From Blastococcus sp. MG754426 (GTDB lineage: Bacteria; Actinomycetota; Actinomycetes; Mycobacteriales; Geodermatophilaceae), in the NCBI RefSeq assembly GCF_021699055.1, contig NZ_SSXC01000006.1, forward strand, positions 22,879 to 86,878: a DNA stretch of 64,000 nt, given 5' to 3'. Below, one piece after another: positions 7,617 through 15,673 of the stretch; within the stretch, counting starts at the first letter, position 1; each line of letters opens with the position of its first letter. Position numbers and translations under genes: made by a program. Under the pieces are notes generated by a model, which did not search any database, was not told the DNA's origin, and saw only the letters and a list, made by a program, of their open reading frames with translations.

Positions 7617-8618
7617 TCATGTGTCGAGGAAGTCCCATTCGCTGCCGAGGACCCAGCGCAGGGCCGAAAGCTTTCCGTTGAGCATCCCGAGCTCGGAATC
7701 CGTGTACGGGCCCAGCTGACCAGGCTCTGTGTACAGCCCTTCAACACGCCGGCGCCCTGGCCCTGCAATCGCGAGTAGGCGCTCCAGCTCGGCGTCGTCC
7801 CCAACGTCCTCGAGCCGGTACTCGTGTTGGAGGGAGCGGTGGTACCAGATGCGGTCGAACAGCTCCCGTTCTGCCTCCACGATCTCGTCCAGCCGTCGGG
7901 GCTCCTCCTCGAAGTAGGTCTCCGCGAACAGCTCTTCAATCTCGTCGCCGAAGTAGTCCAGGAGGACTTGATTGAGGCCGTCGACTCCCAGGCCGTAGGT
8001 CGACCCCTCCACTGCGAACAGACCGGCGAGGTCAGGATGCGGCTGCCGCGCGTCTCCGCCGGGCATGGAGAAGTCGTCGCTGTTGCTCGTGATGAACGCG
8101 TGCGGCTCGTGGTCCAGGTCGACGCCGCGGAGAGTCGTTTCGTAGAGCTCGATGAGCAAGGCGTCGGCGACACTGTTGCGGGACCGGTGGAACGGCGCCT
8201 GCTTCAACAGGCCGCGCTCGACCACCCCGCGTTTCTCTTCGTCCCCTGGCTCGAGGCCACGGCCGGCTCGGAGCAGGTCGAGCACCTCGTCGAAGTTGCG
8301 GGTCGTCATGGCTCCGATGAGCGGCACATGGCGGGCAAGATCCGTGATGACGTTGAGCGCCTGCTCGTTGTCCGAGCCGCCGTAGTCGTCGAGGTCTTGC
8401 TTGATGAGCCTGAACCGCTGGGCGATGCTCGCCGTCATCGACGTCTCAACCCGATCTCGGTTCCGCTCGAACTCGTCGATGACGAGTCGTGGGACGAGCA
8501 GCTCGACCTGCCCCTGGTGAACGAGTACTCGGAGCGCGACGATCCAGCGCTGCCCGTCGCGGCGCTTGCACAGGTCCAGCCAGGTGGAGGTGTCAACGAG
8601 CAGACGTAGCACGACCAC
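7617..8618 (-). CDS. PIN-like domain protein (DUF4935 type)
   Basis: Predicted ribonuclease-like protein of about 333 aa. The N-terminus VVLRLLVDTSTWLDL carries the first PIN acidic residue. It is followed by LVIDEFERNRD (Glu), then SVADALLIELYE (Asp) and AFITSNSDDFSM (Asp), the usual four-acid arrangement of PIN nucleases. The remaining C-terminal part is helical and acidic. This layout matches the DUF4935 proteins found in mobile and defence regions. The start is taken at GTG 8618; GTG 8612 is equally possible, and the long upstream extension of the frame is non-coding in character. First gene inside the left island end, and no antitoxin-like partner overlaps it. Cellular target unknown. 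Confidence 0.75.
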   Translation of the reverse strand: MVVLRLLVDTSTWLDLCKRRDGQRWIVALRVLVHQGQVELLVPRLVIDEFERNRDRVETSMTASIAQRFRLIKQDLDDYGGSDNEQALNVITDLARHVPLIGAMTTRNFDEVLDLLRAGRGLEPGDEEKRGVVERGLLKQAPFHRSRNSVADALLIELYETTLRGVDLDHEPHAFITSNSDDFSMPGGDARQPHPDLAGLFAVEGSTYGLGVDGLNQVLLDYFGDEIEELFAETYFEEEPRRLDEIVEAERELFDRIWYHRSLQHEYRLEDVGDDAELERLLAIAGPGRRRVEGLYTEPGQLGPYTDSELGMLNGKLSALRWVLGSEWDFLDT

Positions 8619-8644
8619 ACCGTATGGCCTACCCAGGAGGCGAC

Positions 8645-8716
8645 ATGGCCCAGTTGACCGAGGAGCAGAATGCTCAGCGAGCGGCCGCCCGGCGCCGCAC
8701 TGCCAGGCCGTCTTGA
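8645..8716 (+). CDS. Very short ORF with strong ribosome site (possible truncated gene)
   Basis: AGGAGG (8635-8640) lies 4 bp before ATG 8645. The ORF encodes 23 residues, MAQLTEEQNAQRAAARRRT and four more, then TGA. The charged start resembles the N-terminus of a longer protein, so it may be a beheaded remnant rather than a functional peptide. It diverges from the PIN gene across a 26-bp gap. Confidence 0.3.
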   Translation: MAQLTEEQNAQRAAARRRTARPS

Positions 8717-9097
8717 TCGCGTTCATAGCAGTTCGTCGCAGTTCCATAAGCCGTTTGAACAGCGGATAATTACGGCCGCGCACGGCGACGAATGACCGTG
8801 AACGCGGCCAACTGCAACCACAACTGCAACCGGTTCTGGAGCGCAAGGGCGCCCGACCGGGGCCGTCCAAGACCTGAGTGATGTCACTAATCGGCGACGC
8901 AGCCGGTGAGTTGTCCAGCAAGATCATGATACCGACGCCGGTTGAGGCGTCGTCGACGTCACGTAATACCGGCGTCCCCGCCATCGCGACCCGCGTTCGC
9001 TCCTCTGGCCCTGCGCTTGCCCTTGAGCCCAGAGAACCGAACCCGGCCCAGGTGCCATCACGGTCTGTACACAAATGGATCTGGTGGCGCCCGCGGG
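8717..9097. other. Gene-poor spacer between PIN and DUF4062 genes
   Basis: No convincing ORF on either strand. It contains the near-tandem repeat AACTGCAACC (about 8808-8831, two copies 11-12 bp apart). Base composition is slightly lower in GC than the flanks, consistent with decayed DNA. Confidence 0.4.
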
Positions 9098-10234
9098 CTA
9101 TCGGGCTTGGCGGAGCCCGTCGAGCAGTTCAGCTGCCATCTCTGCCGCGACATCCCCGCTGTGATCGATGACCGCACTCAGGGACACGGTCGCGGTCGGA
9201 TGCATGACAGCAGCTGCCCCCGTCGTCATCCGCATAGTGCCTTGATGACGACCCCCCACCTTGGACGGATCTCCCTCGAAGACTCGGTCAAGGGGTGCCA
9301 GTGAAGCCGCAGGAGCCACTGCCGTGGTGTAAGAAGGCGCGACACTGGCCCCCAACACCATGAGACGCGAAAGCCTCCGCTGAAGATCGTCCCGGTTCAC
9401 CAGAGCACCCATGAAATCGGTGGGGAGCGCCTCGAACACCGACACCTGTCCGCTCCTATGGACCAGAATTCCTCGATGTGTGGGCTCTTGACGGTCAGTG
9501 AGGAAGCCGCCGGCTCCTCCCCCACTCTGATTCGGCACCCATGACAAAGCCATCGCGGAGTTGCTCGCCGCCTTGACCGCATCGGTCTCTGCGAAAAATC
9601 CTGCGTCACGGGCGCTGCGGGTCAGAATTCCAGGGAGCCCCTGCAACTGCGTTGCCCGCAGCGGCTGTGCGCCTATCGGCACCAGGTGAGCATCAAGAAC
9701 GGGACCATAGACCCCCGAGTCGCGGACGGCGGGCACATCCCAGCGCCAGACTACGGCCGGTGGCTCTGGCAACGTTGACCACTCGAGTGCAGCGGGGCCG
9801 AGTGACACTTCTGCTAACGCCGCCGTGACTGCCAGATTCAGCGTCAGCGGGTCTGCGAAGCTGCCTCTGAAGTAGCCATTGACGTAGGACTGCACCCGGG
9901 CCTTGAACTGCGCCTGACGAGGCTCGTCCTCTTCGTCGATAGTTTTGACGAACGCCAAGATCTCCTTGCCCAGACGTCGAGCGTGTTCGAACTCTTCCTC
10001 GGTGGGCGCCTTGCCAGTGTCGGGAAGGGCGTCGCCGTAGCGAGGGCCGAGCAGCAGTACATAGACGTCACACGCCTCTACGCCGGCGAGACACGCTTCC
10101 CGCGATGAGCGGCCCTGTGCTGTGAAGTCCTCGAAGCGCAGCGGCTGGTACGGCGGCACGACCTTCAGCTGAGCGGCGAGAGCGTCACGCTCGGCCTTCA
10201 GCGCGTAGGTGACCGACGAAATGAAGACCTTCAT
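9098..10234 (-). CDS. DUF4062 domain protein
   Basis: Cytoplasmic protein of about 378 aa. Starting at ATG 10234 it opens with MKVFISSVTYALKAERDAL and continues with ACDVYVLLLGPRYGD, the pattern of DUF4062. This Rossmann/TIR-like N-terminal domain is found in bacterial multidomain proteins, many near signalling or defence genes. The EEEFEHARRLGKEILAFVK segment completes the domain by about residue 110. Residues about 150-378 are not recognised. GTG 10264 could add ten residues, but the chosen Met aligns with the domain edge. A small plus-strand ORF begins 82 bp away on the other side, so the intergenic region probably holds divergent promoters. Function not established. Confidence 0.75.
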   Translation of the reverse strand: MKVFISSVTYALKAERDALAAQLKVVPPYQPLRFEDFTAQGRSSREACLAGVEACDVYVLLLGPRYGDALPDTGKAPTEEEFEHARRLGKEILAFVKTIDEEDEPRQAQFKARVQSYVNGYFRGSFADPLTLNLAVTAALAEVSLGPAALEWSTLPEPPAVVWRWDVPAVRDSGVYGPVLDAHLVPIGAQPLRATQLQGLPGILTRSARDAGFFAETDAVKAASNSAMALSWVPNQSGGGAGGFLTDRQEPTHRGILVHRSGQVSVFEALPTDFMGALVNRDDLQRRLSRLMVLGASVAPSYTTAVAPAASLAPLDRVFEGDPSKVGGRHQGTMRMTTGAAAVMHPTATVSLSAVIDHSGDVAAEMAAELLDGLRQAR

Positions 10235-10315
10235 GGCGGGGACGCTAGCGACCGGGGCTGACACATCGACGCCTCTGGCCCCTGGGATGTCACCCCCAGC
10301 TGCCAGGCTGGCCTC

Positions 10316-10525
10316 ATGGACTTCTCGGTGACGACGACAACCTACGGTGGAACACCCGAGCCGCGCCGCGTGCGCGTCCCCAACCGGGACGACATCGGTG
10401 TCGTCGTGGTGCCAGGAATGAACTTTGGCATGTCGCCGGCCATCTACTGCCTCGGCATCTACTTTCCCGAGACCGGCGAGTGCCTGTACTACGACGTCAA
10501 GAAGGTGCGGAATGCCGACGAGTGA
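10316..10525 (+). CDS. Small hypothetical protein (69 aa)
   Basis: Compact ORF from ATG 10316 encoding a beta-rich, mostly soluble 69-aa protein. It has aromatic and Gly-rich segments (GVVVVPGMNFGMSPAIYCLG) and ends in KKVRNADE. No family recognised. Codon usage looks coding, and it heads a run of three plus-strand unknown genes (10.3-12.4 kb). The ribosome site is weak. Confidence 0.5.
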   Translation: MDFSVTTTTYGGTPEPRRVRVPNRDDIGVVVVPGMNFGMSPAIYCLGIYFPETGECLYYDVKKVRNADE

Positions 10526-10632
10526 TCACCGCGCCGGTTGGCCTGTGCGAGGACGCCACTTCTCCGAGCCGACCGAAACTGGCTGCGATACTGGCCCGCC
10601 TTGGTTCTCACGACGGTCGGAGGCTTCCTCGG

Positions 10633-11196
10633 ATGAGCGGTGAAGAGGGCGGGAATCCTCAGCAGCAATGGGCTGACGCCCTCGCCGAGAGGATCGAGGC
10701 GGCGACGGACGGCCGAATTCGCCTTGCCGTCCATGTTCTCGCGCGGATGGCGGTACTGCTGTACCCCGCTCAGCCCCGCCATGTCGACGTCAACCTTGCA
10801 TCCAGCGAGCGAATGCTCGTCAGCGGCGTGGTCCGGGTCTGGACGGACGACCATCTGCTACTCGCCGACCTTCAGGACGTCAAGACGGCGCGCCACCATC
10901 GTTTTGACGACGGGCACCGCGAAGCCCGGGTCTCGATCAAGGTCCTGCCCCGCTCTGCGCTGCAGCAGGTCAGCATCGAGCCCGAAGGAGACTCATGGGT
11001 GAATGGCGCTGACGTGTGGCAAGCCAGCGCCGCAGAGGGCAACTGGACCTTCCCGCACTACGGTCGGGTGACCCTCCGGTATGCCGGTTTGGCCGAGCCG
11101 GTCGCGCTGCCGGCCGGCGTCTCCCCCGGCGGCATCGGCGAGCTTCTGCCAACCCTGCTTGGGGACCTCAGTCCATCCTGTCGGGGCGCCGAATGA
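10633..11196 (+). CDS. Hypothetical protein (187 aa)
   Basis: ATG 10633 is preceded by GGAGG about 10 bp upstream, and the Met begins a charged segment MSGEEGGNPQQQWADALAER. The middle part resembles a mixed alpha/beta domain (LVSGVVRVWTDDHLLLADLQ), and the C-terminus contains ADVWQASAAEGNWTFPHYGRV. No membrane segment or known motif. The longer upstream frame back to 10480 overlaps the preceding ORF and is discounted. Probably cotranscribed with the next gene. Confidence 0.55.
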   Translation: MSGEEGGNPQQQWADALAERIEAATDGRIRLAVHVLARMAVLLYPAQPRHVDVNLASSERMLVSGVVRVWTDDHLLLADLQDVKTARHHRFDDGHREARVSIKVLPRSALQQVSIEPEGDSWVNGADVWQASAAEGNWTFPHYGRVTLRYAGLAEPVALPAGVSPGGIGELLPTLLGDLSPSCRGAE

Positions 11197-11392
11197 CGTC
11201 CAGCAGCCAATCGGCGGGGACCACCAGTACCGCGGGCCGGATCCGTGACCGTGGCGCGGCCTCCACACCGGGCCTGTGGTTACTCTTCGTCGCGGTCGCG
11301 GCGGCGACGCCCTAGTCACCTGGCTGCCTACTGCTCGCGGTATCCGCGGCGGCATCGCGACCGGGGCGTCGGCCGCCGGCAGGCGCGCCAAG

Positions 11393-12355
11393 GTGACCTC
11401 GCTGTCAAGCTTCGATGCCATGACCGCCCCCGTGCAGCCGGCGCAGTCCTTCCCCGACGTCGGCACGATGCTTGAGAAGTTCGCCGACGCCCTCGAGGTC
11501 ATCATCGGGGGCTTCGGCCACCCTTGGGCCGAGAGCTCTCAGGCGGCGGCGGAGAGCGCGCTGGAGGACACCCTCGCCGGCCGCTGGGCGCAGCGCCCCG
11601 TGCTGCTGGCGACCTCCCTCGTCGCCGCATTGCTGAACCACACCGAGGATCACCTCCGCGGCATGGCGCTCCTTGCCGGGCAGGAGCGCATCCTCATGGT
11701 CCCCTTCACCCTCGTGCGTCCAGTGCTCGGCTCCGCTGCCCGGGCCAACTTCCTGCTGGAGCGCAACATCTCCGCACGCGAACGGGTACGCCGGGCCATG
11801 TCCATCAAGCTGAAGATGATCAGCGAGCTCGACCGTATCGGCTTGGCGTCCTCCACTACCGAGATCGCGAACATCGTTGAGGGCGCCAAGCAGGCCGGCT
11901 TCCACGTCACCCTGCCGGGGCGCAGGCGGAGCGGCGAGGACCCGCCTCCCCAGATCGGCCCTCCGCTGCCCCGCGAGATGTCATTGGTCCGAGCAGTGCT
12001 CGACGACGTCCCGGGCGACGAGACGGGCGACATCGTCTACCGGGTCGCGTCAGCGTTCGTCCACGGCGAGCCGCACTTCACCTCGTTGATGTCGGTCCGC
12101 GACCACAGCCCAAACCCGGCACCCGAGTCGACGACCGTGCAGTTGGGAATGCGTCTGGACAACTTCGTGGTGTTCACCGCAAGCGCGATCTTCGCCGTCC
12201 ACCGCACGGCCATGGCCGCGCTGGCTTACGCGGGGTTACCCGACTCGGTCTGGCTGGACGTCATCGGACCCACGTTGCTGCGGTGGCAGGCAAGCCTCCA
12301 CGCGGTCCGAGAGACCGCCTTTCGGGACATGAGGGAGGGGCTACCGGGCGGCTGA
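11393..12355 (+). CDS. Hypothetical helical protein with HEPN-like Arg-x6-His motif
   Basis: About 320 aa from GTG 11393; ATG 11420 is an alternative start, and neither has a strong ribosome site. The protein is almost entirely helical, with repeated Ala/Leu/Arg helices. Near residue 225 it contains YRVASAFVHGEPH, an R-x6-H pattern like the catalytic motif of HEPN ribonucleases and typical of HEPN-like cores in abortive-infection proteins. The central loop (GRRRSGEDPPPQIGPPLP) looks like a linker. Family assignment is tentative. Its place in a cluster of defence-like genes supports, but does not prove, an RNase or toxin role. Confidence 0.5.
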   Translation: MTSLSSFDAMTAPVQPAQSFPDVGTMLEKFADALEVIIGGFGHPWAESSQAAAESALEDTLAGRWAQRPVLLATSLVAALLNHTEDHLRGMALLAGQERILMVPFTLVRPVLGSAARANFLLERNISARERVRRAMSIKLKMISELDRIGLASSTTEIANIVEGAKQAGFHVTLPGRRRSGEDPPPQIGPPLPREMSLVRAVLDDVPGDETGDIVYRVASAFVHGEPHFTSLMSVRDHSPNPAPESTTVQLGMRLDNFVVFTASAIFAVHRTAMAALAYAGLPDSVWLDVIGPTLLRWQASLHAVRETAFRDMREGLPGG

Positions 12356-12527
12356 CATCCCCTCGCGGTGTTGGCGGACGCGCCTGGAGCAGGGTCGCCG
12401 TCGGCGAGTGGCCCCACTAACGGATGCCCGCGGCGCTGGGCGTTGCGAGGCAGGCCGCGACGCTGCAGGAGTAACCGGCCCGCATCAGCTCGGCGACTCA
12501 GAGACGAGTCGCCCTAGGCTGCGCCAG

Positions 12528-12686
12528 GTGAGCCCACTCCTGCGTCGGCGCGATGTACCCCTCACGGACGAACAGCGCCGACGACGCCGCGAGATCGTCG
12601 CCCAGGTCGTGATCGGCGTCGCTCTCTTCGGCGTAGCGGTGGCGGGCCCGGCAGCACATCCGTCGACCGCCGGGCGTCGTTCGTAG
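12528..12686 (+). CDS. Small membrane-anchored ORF (52 aa)
   Basis: GTG 12528 starts a 52-residue protein with an Arg-rich cytoplasmic segment (LTDEQRRRRREI) followed by one hydrophobic helix (VAQVVIGVALFGVAVAG) and a short tail. The positive-inside layout is plausible for a real small membrane protein, but the ribosome site is poor and no homologue is recognised. It lies in an otherwise gene-poor stretch (12356-12691). Confidence 0.3.
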   Translation: MSPLLRRRDVPLTDEQRRRRREIVAQVVIGVALFGVAVAGPAAHPSTAGRRS

Positions 12687-12691
12687 GCTGG

Positions 12692-12993
12692 TCACGGCCA
12701 GTACTTGCTCGGCGGCTGGGTCGCTGGGTCCGTGATCTTGTGGCTCTTGCGCCTAGCCAAGCCGCTGATCTCGACGATCCGCTGCGTCGACACAAGGTCG
12801 AGTTCCGAGATGACGGGCTGGATGGCCGCACAGATCGCGGCTGACTCAAGCGCCAGCCCGGCGAGTCCCGGCTCCAAGGTGTGCGAGATCCAGTGCAGAC
12901 GGGAGCGTTGGATGGCTCGGCACTCATCGGGGTCGTTGAGCTGCCGGATGTTGTTCGTGAGGAACGCGTTGAAGCGGAACGTTCTGAGCGTGC
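12692..12993 (-). pseudogene. C-terminal fragment of an unknown gene
   Basis: An open minus-strand frame from about 12993 to a stop at 12692 encodes a protein-like sequence (TNNIRQLNDPDECRAIQ, then WISHTLEPGLAGLALES, ending PPSKYWP). There is no start codon at its upstream end, where a TGA interrupts the frame near 12994. It looks like the remaining C-terminal third of a larger protein. The 215 bp between this remnant and the repeat at 13211 hold no gene. Family unknown. Confidence 0.45.
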
Positions 12994-13210
12994 ACGACAG
13001 TCATTGGCAGACTCGGAAACTAGCGGATGACCAGCGCATCCGTTGTTGGACGGTGTTGGTCGACAGGGGTCTCGGATGGAAGTTTTGTGACTGGTTGTTG
13101 ACTGACGCCCACGCGGTCGGGCGCGTCGCCAGCTCCCGTTGCGGCTCGGTCGACCCCCGCGGATCGGACCTCGTTGAGTGCGCACGACTTCGAGACCGGC
13201 GAGCGGGCGC

Positions 13211-13239
13211 GTGTCTCCGAAGGCGGCTTATGGGACACC
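13211..13239 (-). repeat. Dispersed 29-bp repeat, copy 1
   Basis: Contains GAAGGCGGCTTATGGGACAC between outer GTGTC and GACAC arms. It matches the reverse complement of the copy at 22172-22200 at about 26 of 28 positions. Lies 43 bp downstream of the stop of the minus-strand EVE-nuclease gene. Confidence 0.6.
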
Positions 13240-13282
13240 TGTGGGTATGGGGCTGCGATGGAGGGCTGGTCGGCGCAACCGG

Positions 13283-14236
13283 TCAGCTGACTTTCGGGAG
13301 CTTCGTCCGTTTGGTGCTACGCCGCACGACCGACGCCCCGAGGTCGTCGTGACTCACGAATGCGACTTCCGGGTGTTCCTCGAGAAGGGACTTGCCCCAC
13401 TTGCCTAAGTCCGCTCCGATGACGATCCCCTTCGTCGGTCGGCCGCCGGCGAGCTCGTTCCGAGCGTTGGCCATGTACCTCAGCACCTGACCGACGGTGT
13501 CTCCATTAACGGTGCGCGCCTTGAGTTCGACGACCACGTACTGCCCGCCGGCCTTGTCCCAGTAGACGAGGTCGGCCCGGGTTCGGTCGGCCCAACGGCG
13601 CTGCTGGTGGCGCAGCTCGAGCGAGTAGCCCAGCTTTCGCCAGATGTCCCCGTTGTCGACGAGGTACCGCTCGAGCGCAAGCTCGTCCTCCAACTCGCGG
13701 GCCCTGTGCTCGATCGCGGACCGGACCTCCTCCGGCCGCCGGTTCGTTAACCGGTCGAGGAGTCGCTTCCATATCGCATGGGGCACCCGGTGGACGGACC
13801 CATTGAAGTTGATCTTTAGTGCGGCCCACTCCGCCAGCGACGGGTCCGCCCTCATGGCCTCGATCGACAGCGGATGGCTGAACTTCTTGACGACGGTGTA
13901 GTCGCACCCGTGGGTGTTTCTTCCCGGGACCCCGTCGCCCGCCGAGAGCGGGTACGCGTCCGACTCCGCTCTGACGAGGTACGCGATGTCCTTGCGCTGT
14001 CTTGCCCGGTACAGGAGCGCCGGGTCGCCGAACCGCGTGTCGGAATGGCACGTCCACCAGCCTCGGGGGCCGTCGAACGACGCTGGGTCCAGGTCGGCTC
14101 GATCCCGGCCGTCGTCGTCCAGGTAGAACTCAGGTCCGGTGACCCAGAGCCACGCCTGTCCGGCCGTCGGGGTTGCGGAGGCGGCCCCGGTCCTCCGTTG
14201 AGCGCCGTTGCGACGGAGCCTCTCGATCCAGCTCAC
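13283..14236 (-). CDS. EVE-like domain fused to NucS-like PD-(D/E)XK nuclease
   Basis: About 317 aa. GTG 14236 has the strong ribosome site GGAGGAG 6 bp upstream; a TTG two codons earlier overlaps that site. The N-terminal half (about residues 25-150) has EVE/PUA-type features: AWLWVTGPEFY, GWWTCHSDTRFGDPALLYRA, KDIAYLVRAESDAYPL. EVE domains bind modified bases. The C-terminal half (about 180-305) resembles NucS/DUF91 nucleases, with a conserved RADLVYWD acid, then YVVVELKAR (Glu-x-Lys), then VGQVLRYMANAR. This pairing points to a modification-dependent (type IV-like) restriction endonuclease, or to DNA repair of modified bases. Both repeat copies flanking it are in the same orientation. Activity is inferred, not shown. 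Confidence 0.7.
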   Translation of the reverse strand: MSWIERLRRNGAQRRTGAASATPTAGQAWLWVTGPEFYLDDDGRDRADLDPASFDGPRGWWTCHSDTRFGDPALLYRARQRKDIAYLVRAESDAYPLSAGDGVPGRNTHGCDYTVVKKFSHPLSIEAMRADPSLAEWAALKINFNGSVHRVPHAIWKRLLDRLTNRRPEEVRSAIEHRARELEDELALERYLVDNGDIWRKLGYSLELRHQQRRWADRTRADLVYWDKAGGQYVVVELKARTVNGDTVGQVLRYMANARNELAGGRPTKGIVIGADLGKWGKSLLEEHPEVAFVSHDDLGASVVRRSTKRTKLPKVS

Positions 14237-14333
14237 CAGCAACTCCTCCGGTCGTTGAGCGCGACATCACGTCAGCGGCTCAGCGGAGCTGCTGAATCAG
14301 CCAAGCTTGGCAGAAGCGGAGGGCGCCGCCGCC

Positions 14334-14361
14334 ATGTCCTGAAGGCGGGCTATGGGACACC
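14334..14361 (-). repeat. Dispersed 29-bp repeat, copy 2
   Basis: CTGAAGGCGGGCTATGGGAC core, closely matching copy 1 in the same orientation. It is 24 bp after the stop of the minus-strand gene 14385-14801 and 98 bp before the start of the EVE-nuclease gene. Confidence 0.6.
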
Positions 14362-14384
14362 GTCTCACACGTCGCGGCGAGCTT

Positions 14385-14801
14385 CTAACGAGCTCGCCGC
14401 GCGTCGATGCCCCAGCGCTTGCACTGGGCGACCTGCCGTTCCCAGAAGCCATAGGCAGCGATCATGCGCTCTGGCGGTGTCCGGTCGTGGAAAGCGTCGT
14501 CGTGACCGTTCACCTTGAAGTAGCCACCGCCAGGCTTCCCCTCGCGAGGACCGGCGACGTGCACAACGAGGGCATCGAGCGGAGGCAAGTCTCGCTCGAT
14601 GCAGCGGTCGTGGAAGGCTTTCATGAACTCGGTGACCAAATGAGACTCCGCGCCCTGGTGCAACATCTGGGGCGCCGGCAAGCCACCCGCCTCGAAGACG
14701 CGCGTGTAGCTGACGGTCTGCCCTCGATCCTTCGCTGCCTCGATAACGAGATCGATAGCAGCGTCCACCTGATCCGTCGTGAGTGAGCGTCCGGCGGCCA
14801 T
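14385..14801 (-). CDS. Hypothetical protein (138 aa)
   Basis: ATG 14801 starts MAAGRSLTTDQVDAAIDLVI, a helical N-terminus that could be a winged-helix-like segment (GQTVSYTRVFEAGGLP). It continues with a beta-rich part PLDALVVHVAGPREGKPGGG and ends in basic helices. No catalytic motif recognised. It stands alone on the minus strand between two repeat copies or gene boundaries, in the defence-like cluster. Function unknown. Confidence 0.55.
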   Translation of the reverse strand: MAAGRSLTTDQVDAAIDLVIEAAKDRGQTVSYTRVFEAGGLPAPQMLHQGAESHLVTEFMKAFHDRCIERDLPPLDALVVHVAGPREGKPGGGYFKVNGHDDAFHDRTPPERMIAAYGFWERQVAQCKRWGIDARRAR

Positions 14802-14922
14802 TGGCCCTTCCTACCTGCCCTGACTCTCTGCGGCGAGGGCCTCTCGTCGAACGGTTTCCGCCAGACGTGGCGGCGGCCGTGCGATGGCAAGCTGCAACCC
14901 GGTTCCCGGAGAGGAGAACGTC

Positions 14923-15456
14923 GTGCCAAATTTGGGACCCAGCTGGTCCAACGATGGTGACGAAGCCGCCCGTCTGGCCAGTTCAGTCGCACAAGCCACG
15001 TTCGCACTGACCGACAAGTGTGTGCACGTCGACCACCGGAAGCGCTTGCTGAACGAGGCGATCTGGTTCGTTACGGAACGGGGCAGCGTCAGCCGGAAGT
15101 ATCTGTTGCGCTACCGGACCAATGGCGCCTTGGCGATTCAGGCGTCGATGACGCCTTCGGCTGCGGCGAAGCTACTGCACCACGAACATGTGCAACCGCG
15201 GAAGGGCCTGGTGCAGCAGCTACTTCAGCCGGGCGCTGACGTCGCGGCGCTTCTCGCCGGTGCCGTCGCATGCGTGGTCACCCGAGACGAACACAAGCTG
15301 CTGAGTGCTCACGAGGACAAGGTTGGCTGGGCACGGTATGTCGCCGCCGGCTTGACGGTCGTCGACCTCGCCAGCAACCAGCCGCTTGATCTTGCCGGTC
15401 AATCGCCCGTGGTCTCTGCCTCGTTCGCGGCTGCGGGCGACGTTGTCGGGAAATGA
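14923..15456 (+). CDS. Hypothetical protein (177 aa)
   Basis: GTG 14923 is preceded by GAGAGGAG 6-7 bp upstream, which decides this start over ATG 14884. The protein begins MPNLGPSWSNDGDEAARLAS, is soluble and mixed alpha/beta, contains VHVDHRKRLLNEAIWFVTE and later DKVGWARYVAAGLTVVDLAS, and ends near DVVGK. No family recognised. A weak relative of the dispersed repeat begins 5 bp after its stop. Confidence 0.55.
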   Translation: MPNLGPSWSNDGDEAARLASSVAQATFALTDKCVHVDHRKRLLNEAIWFVTERGSVSRKYLLRYRTNGALAIQASMTPSAAAKLLHHEHVQPRKGLVQQLLQPGADVAALLAGAVACVVTRDEHKLLSAHEDKVGWARYVAAGLTVVDLASNQPLDLAGQSPVVSASFAAAGDVVGK

Positions 15457-15603
15457 ACGAGCGTCCCCAAGGGGCGCCTTAGGACAAGCAGACCGCCCAT
15501 CTGGGACTGACGCGAGGTGGGTTCCCCGCACAACTTCGTTGTGCTTGCCAAGTCCCCGTTACGGCCGTCTCTCGGGGACGCGGCCTGCGGGGCCGGTGGC
15601 GGG

Positions 15604-15633
15604 CTATCCCTGGAGTGGGCCGCTCAGGGGCGC
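15604..15633 (+). repeat. Dispersed repeat, variant copy left of RusA-like gene
   Basis: TATCCCTGGAGTGGGCCGCT with a following CAGGGG. It matches the copy at 16417-16446 at about 22 of 29 positions in the same orientation. The two bracket the RusA-like gene as direct repeats. Confidence 0.45.
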
Positions 15634-15673
15634 ACGCGATCCGATGCCAAGTTGATAGGTCTAGCGTCCCGTC

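Noticed and set aside
12408..12527. N-terminal extension of the small membrane ORF
   Set aside because: No ribosome site and low-complexity Arg/Gly composition typical of non-coding frames.
15461..15487. Possible extra copy of the dispersed repeat after the gene ending at 15456
   Set aside because: Only a partial match (GTCCC, CGCCTT) with changed arms, so it was left out of the repeat list.
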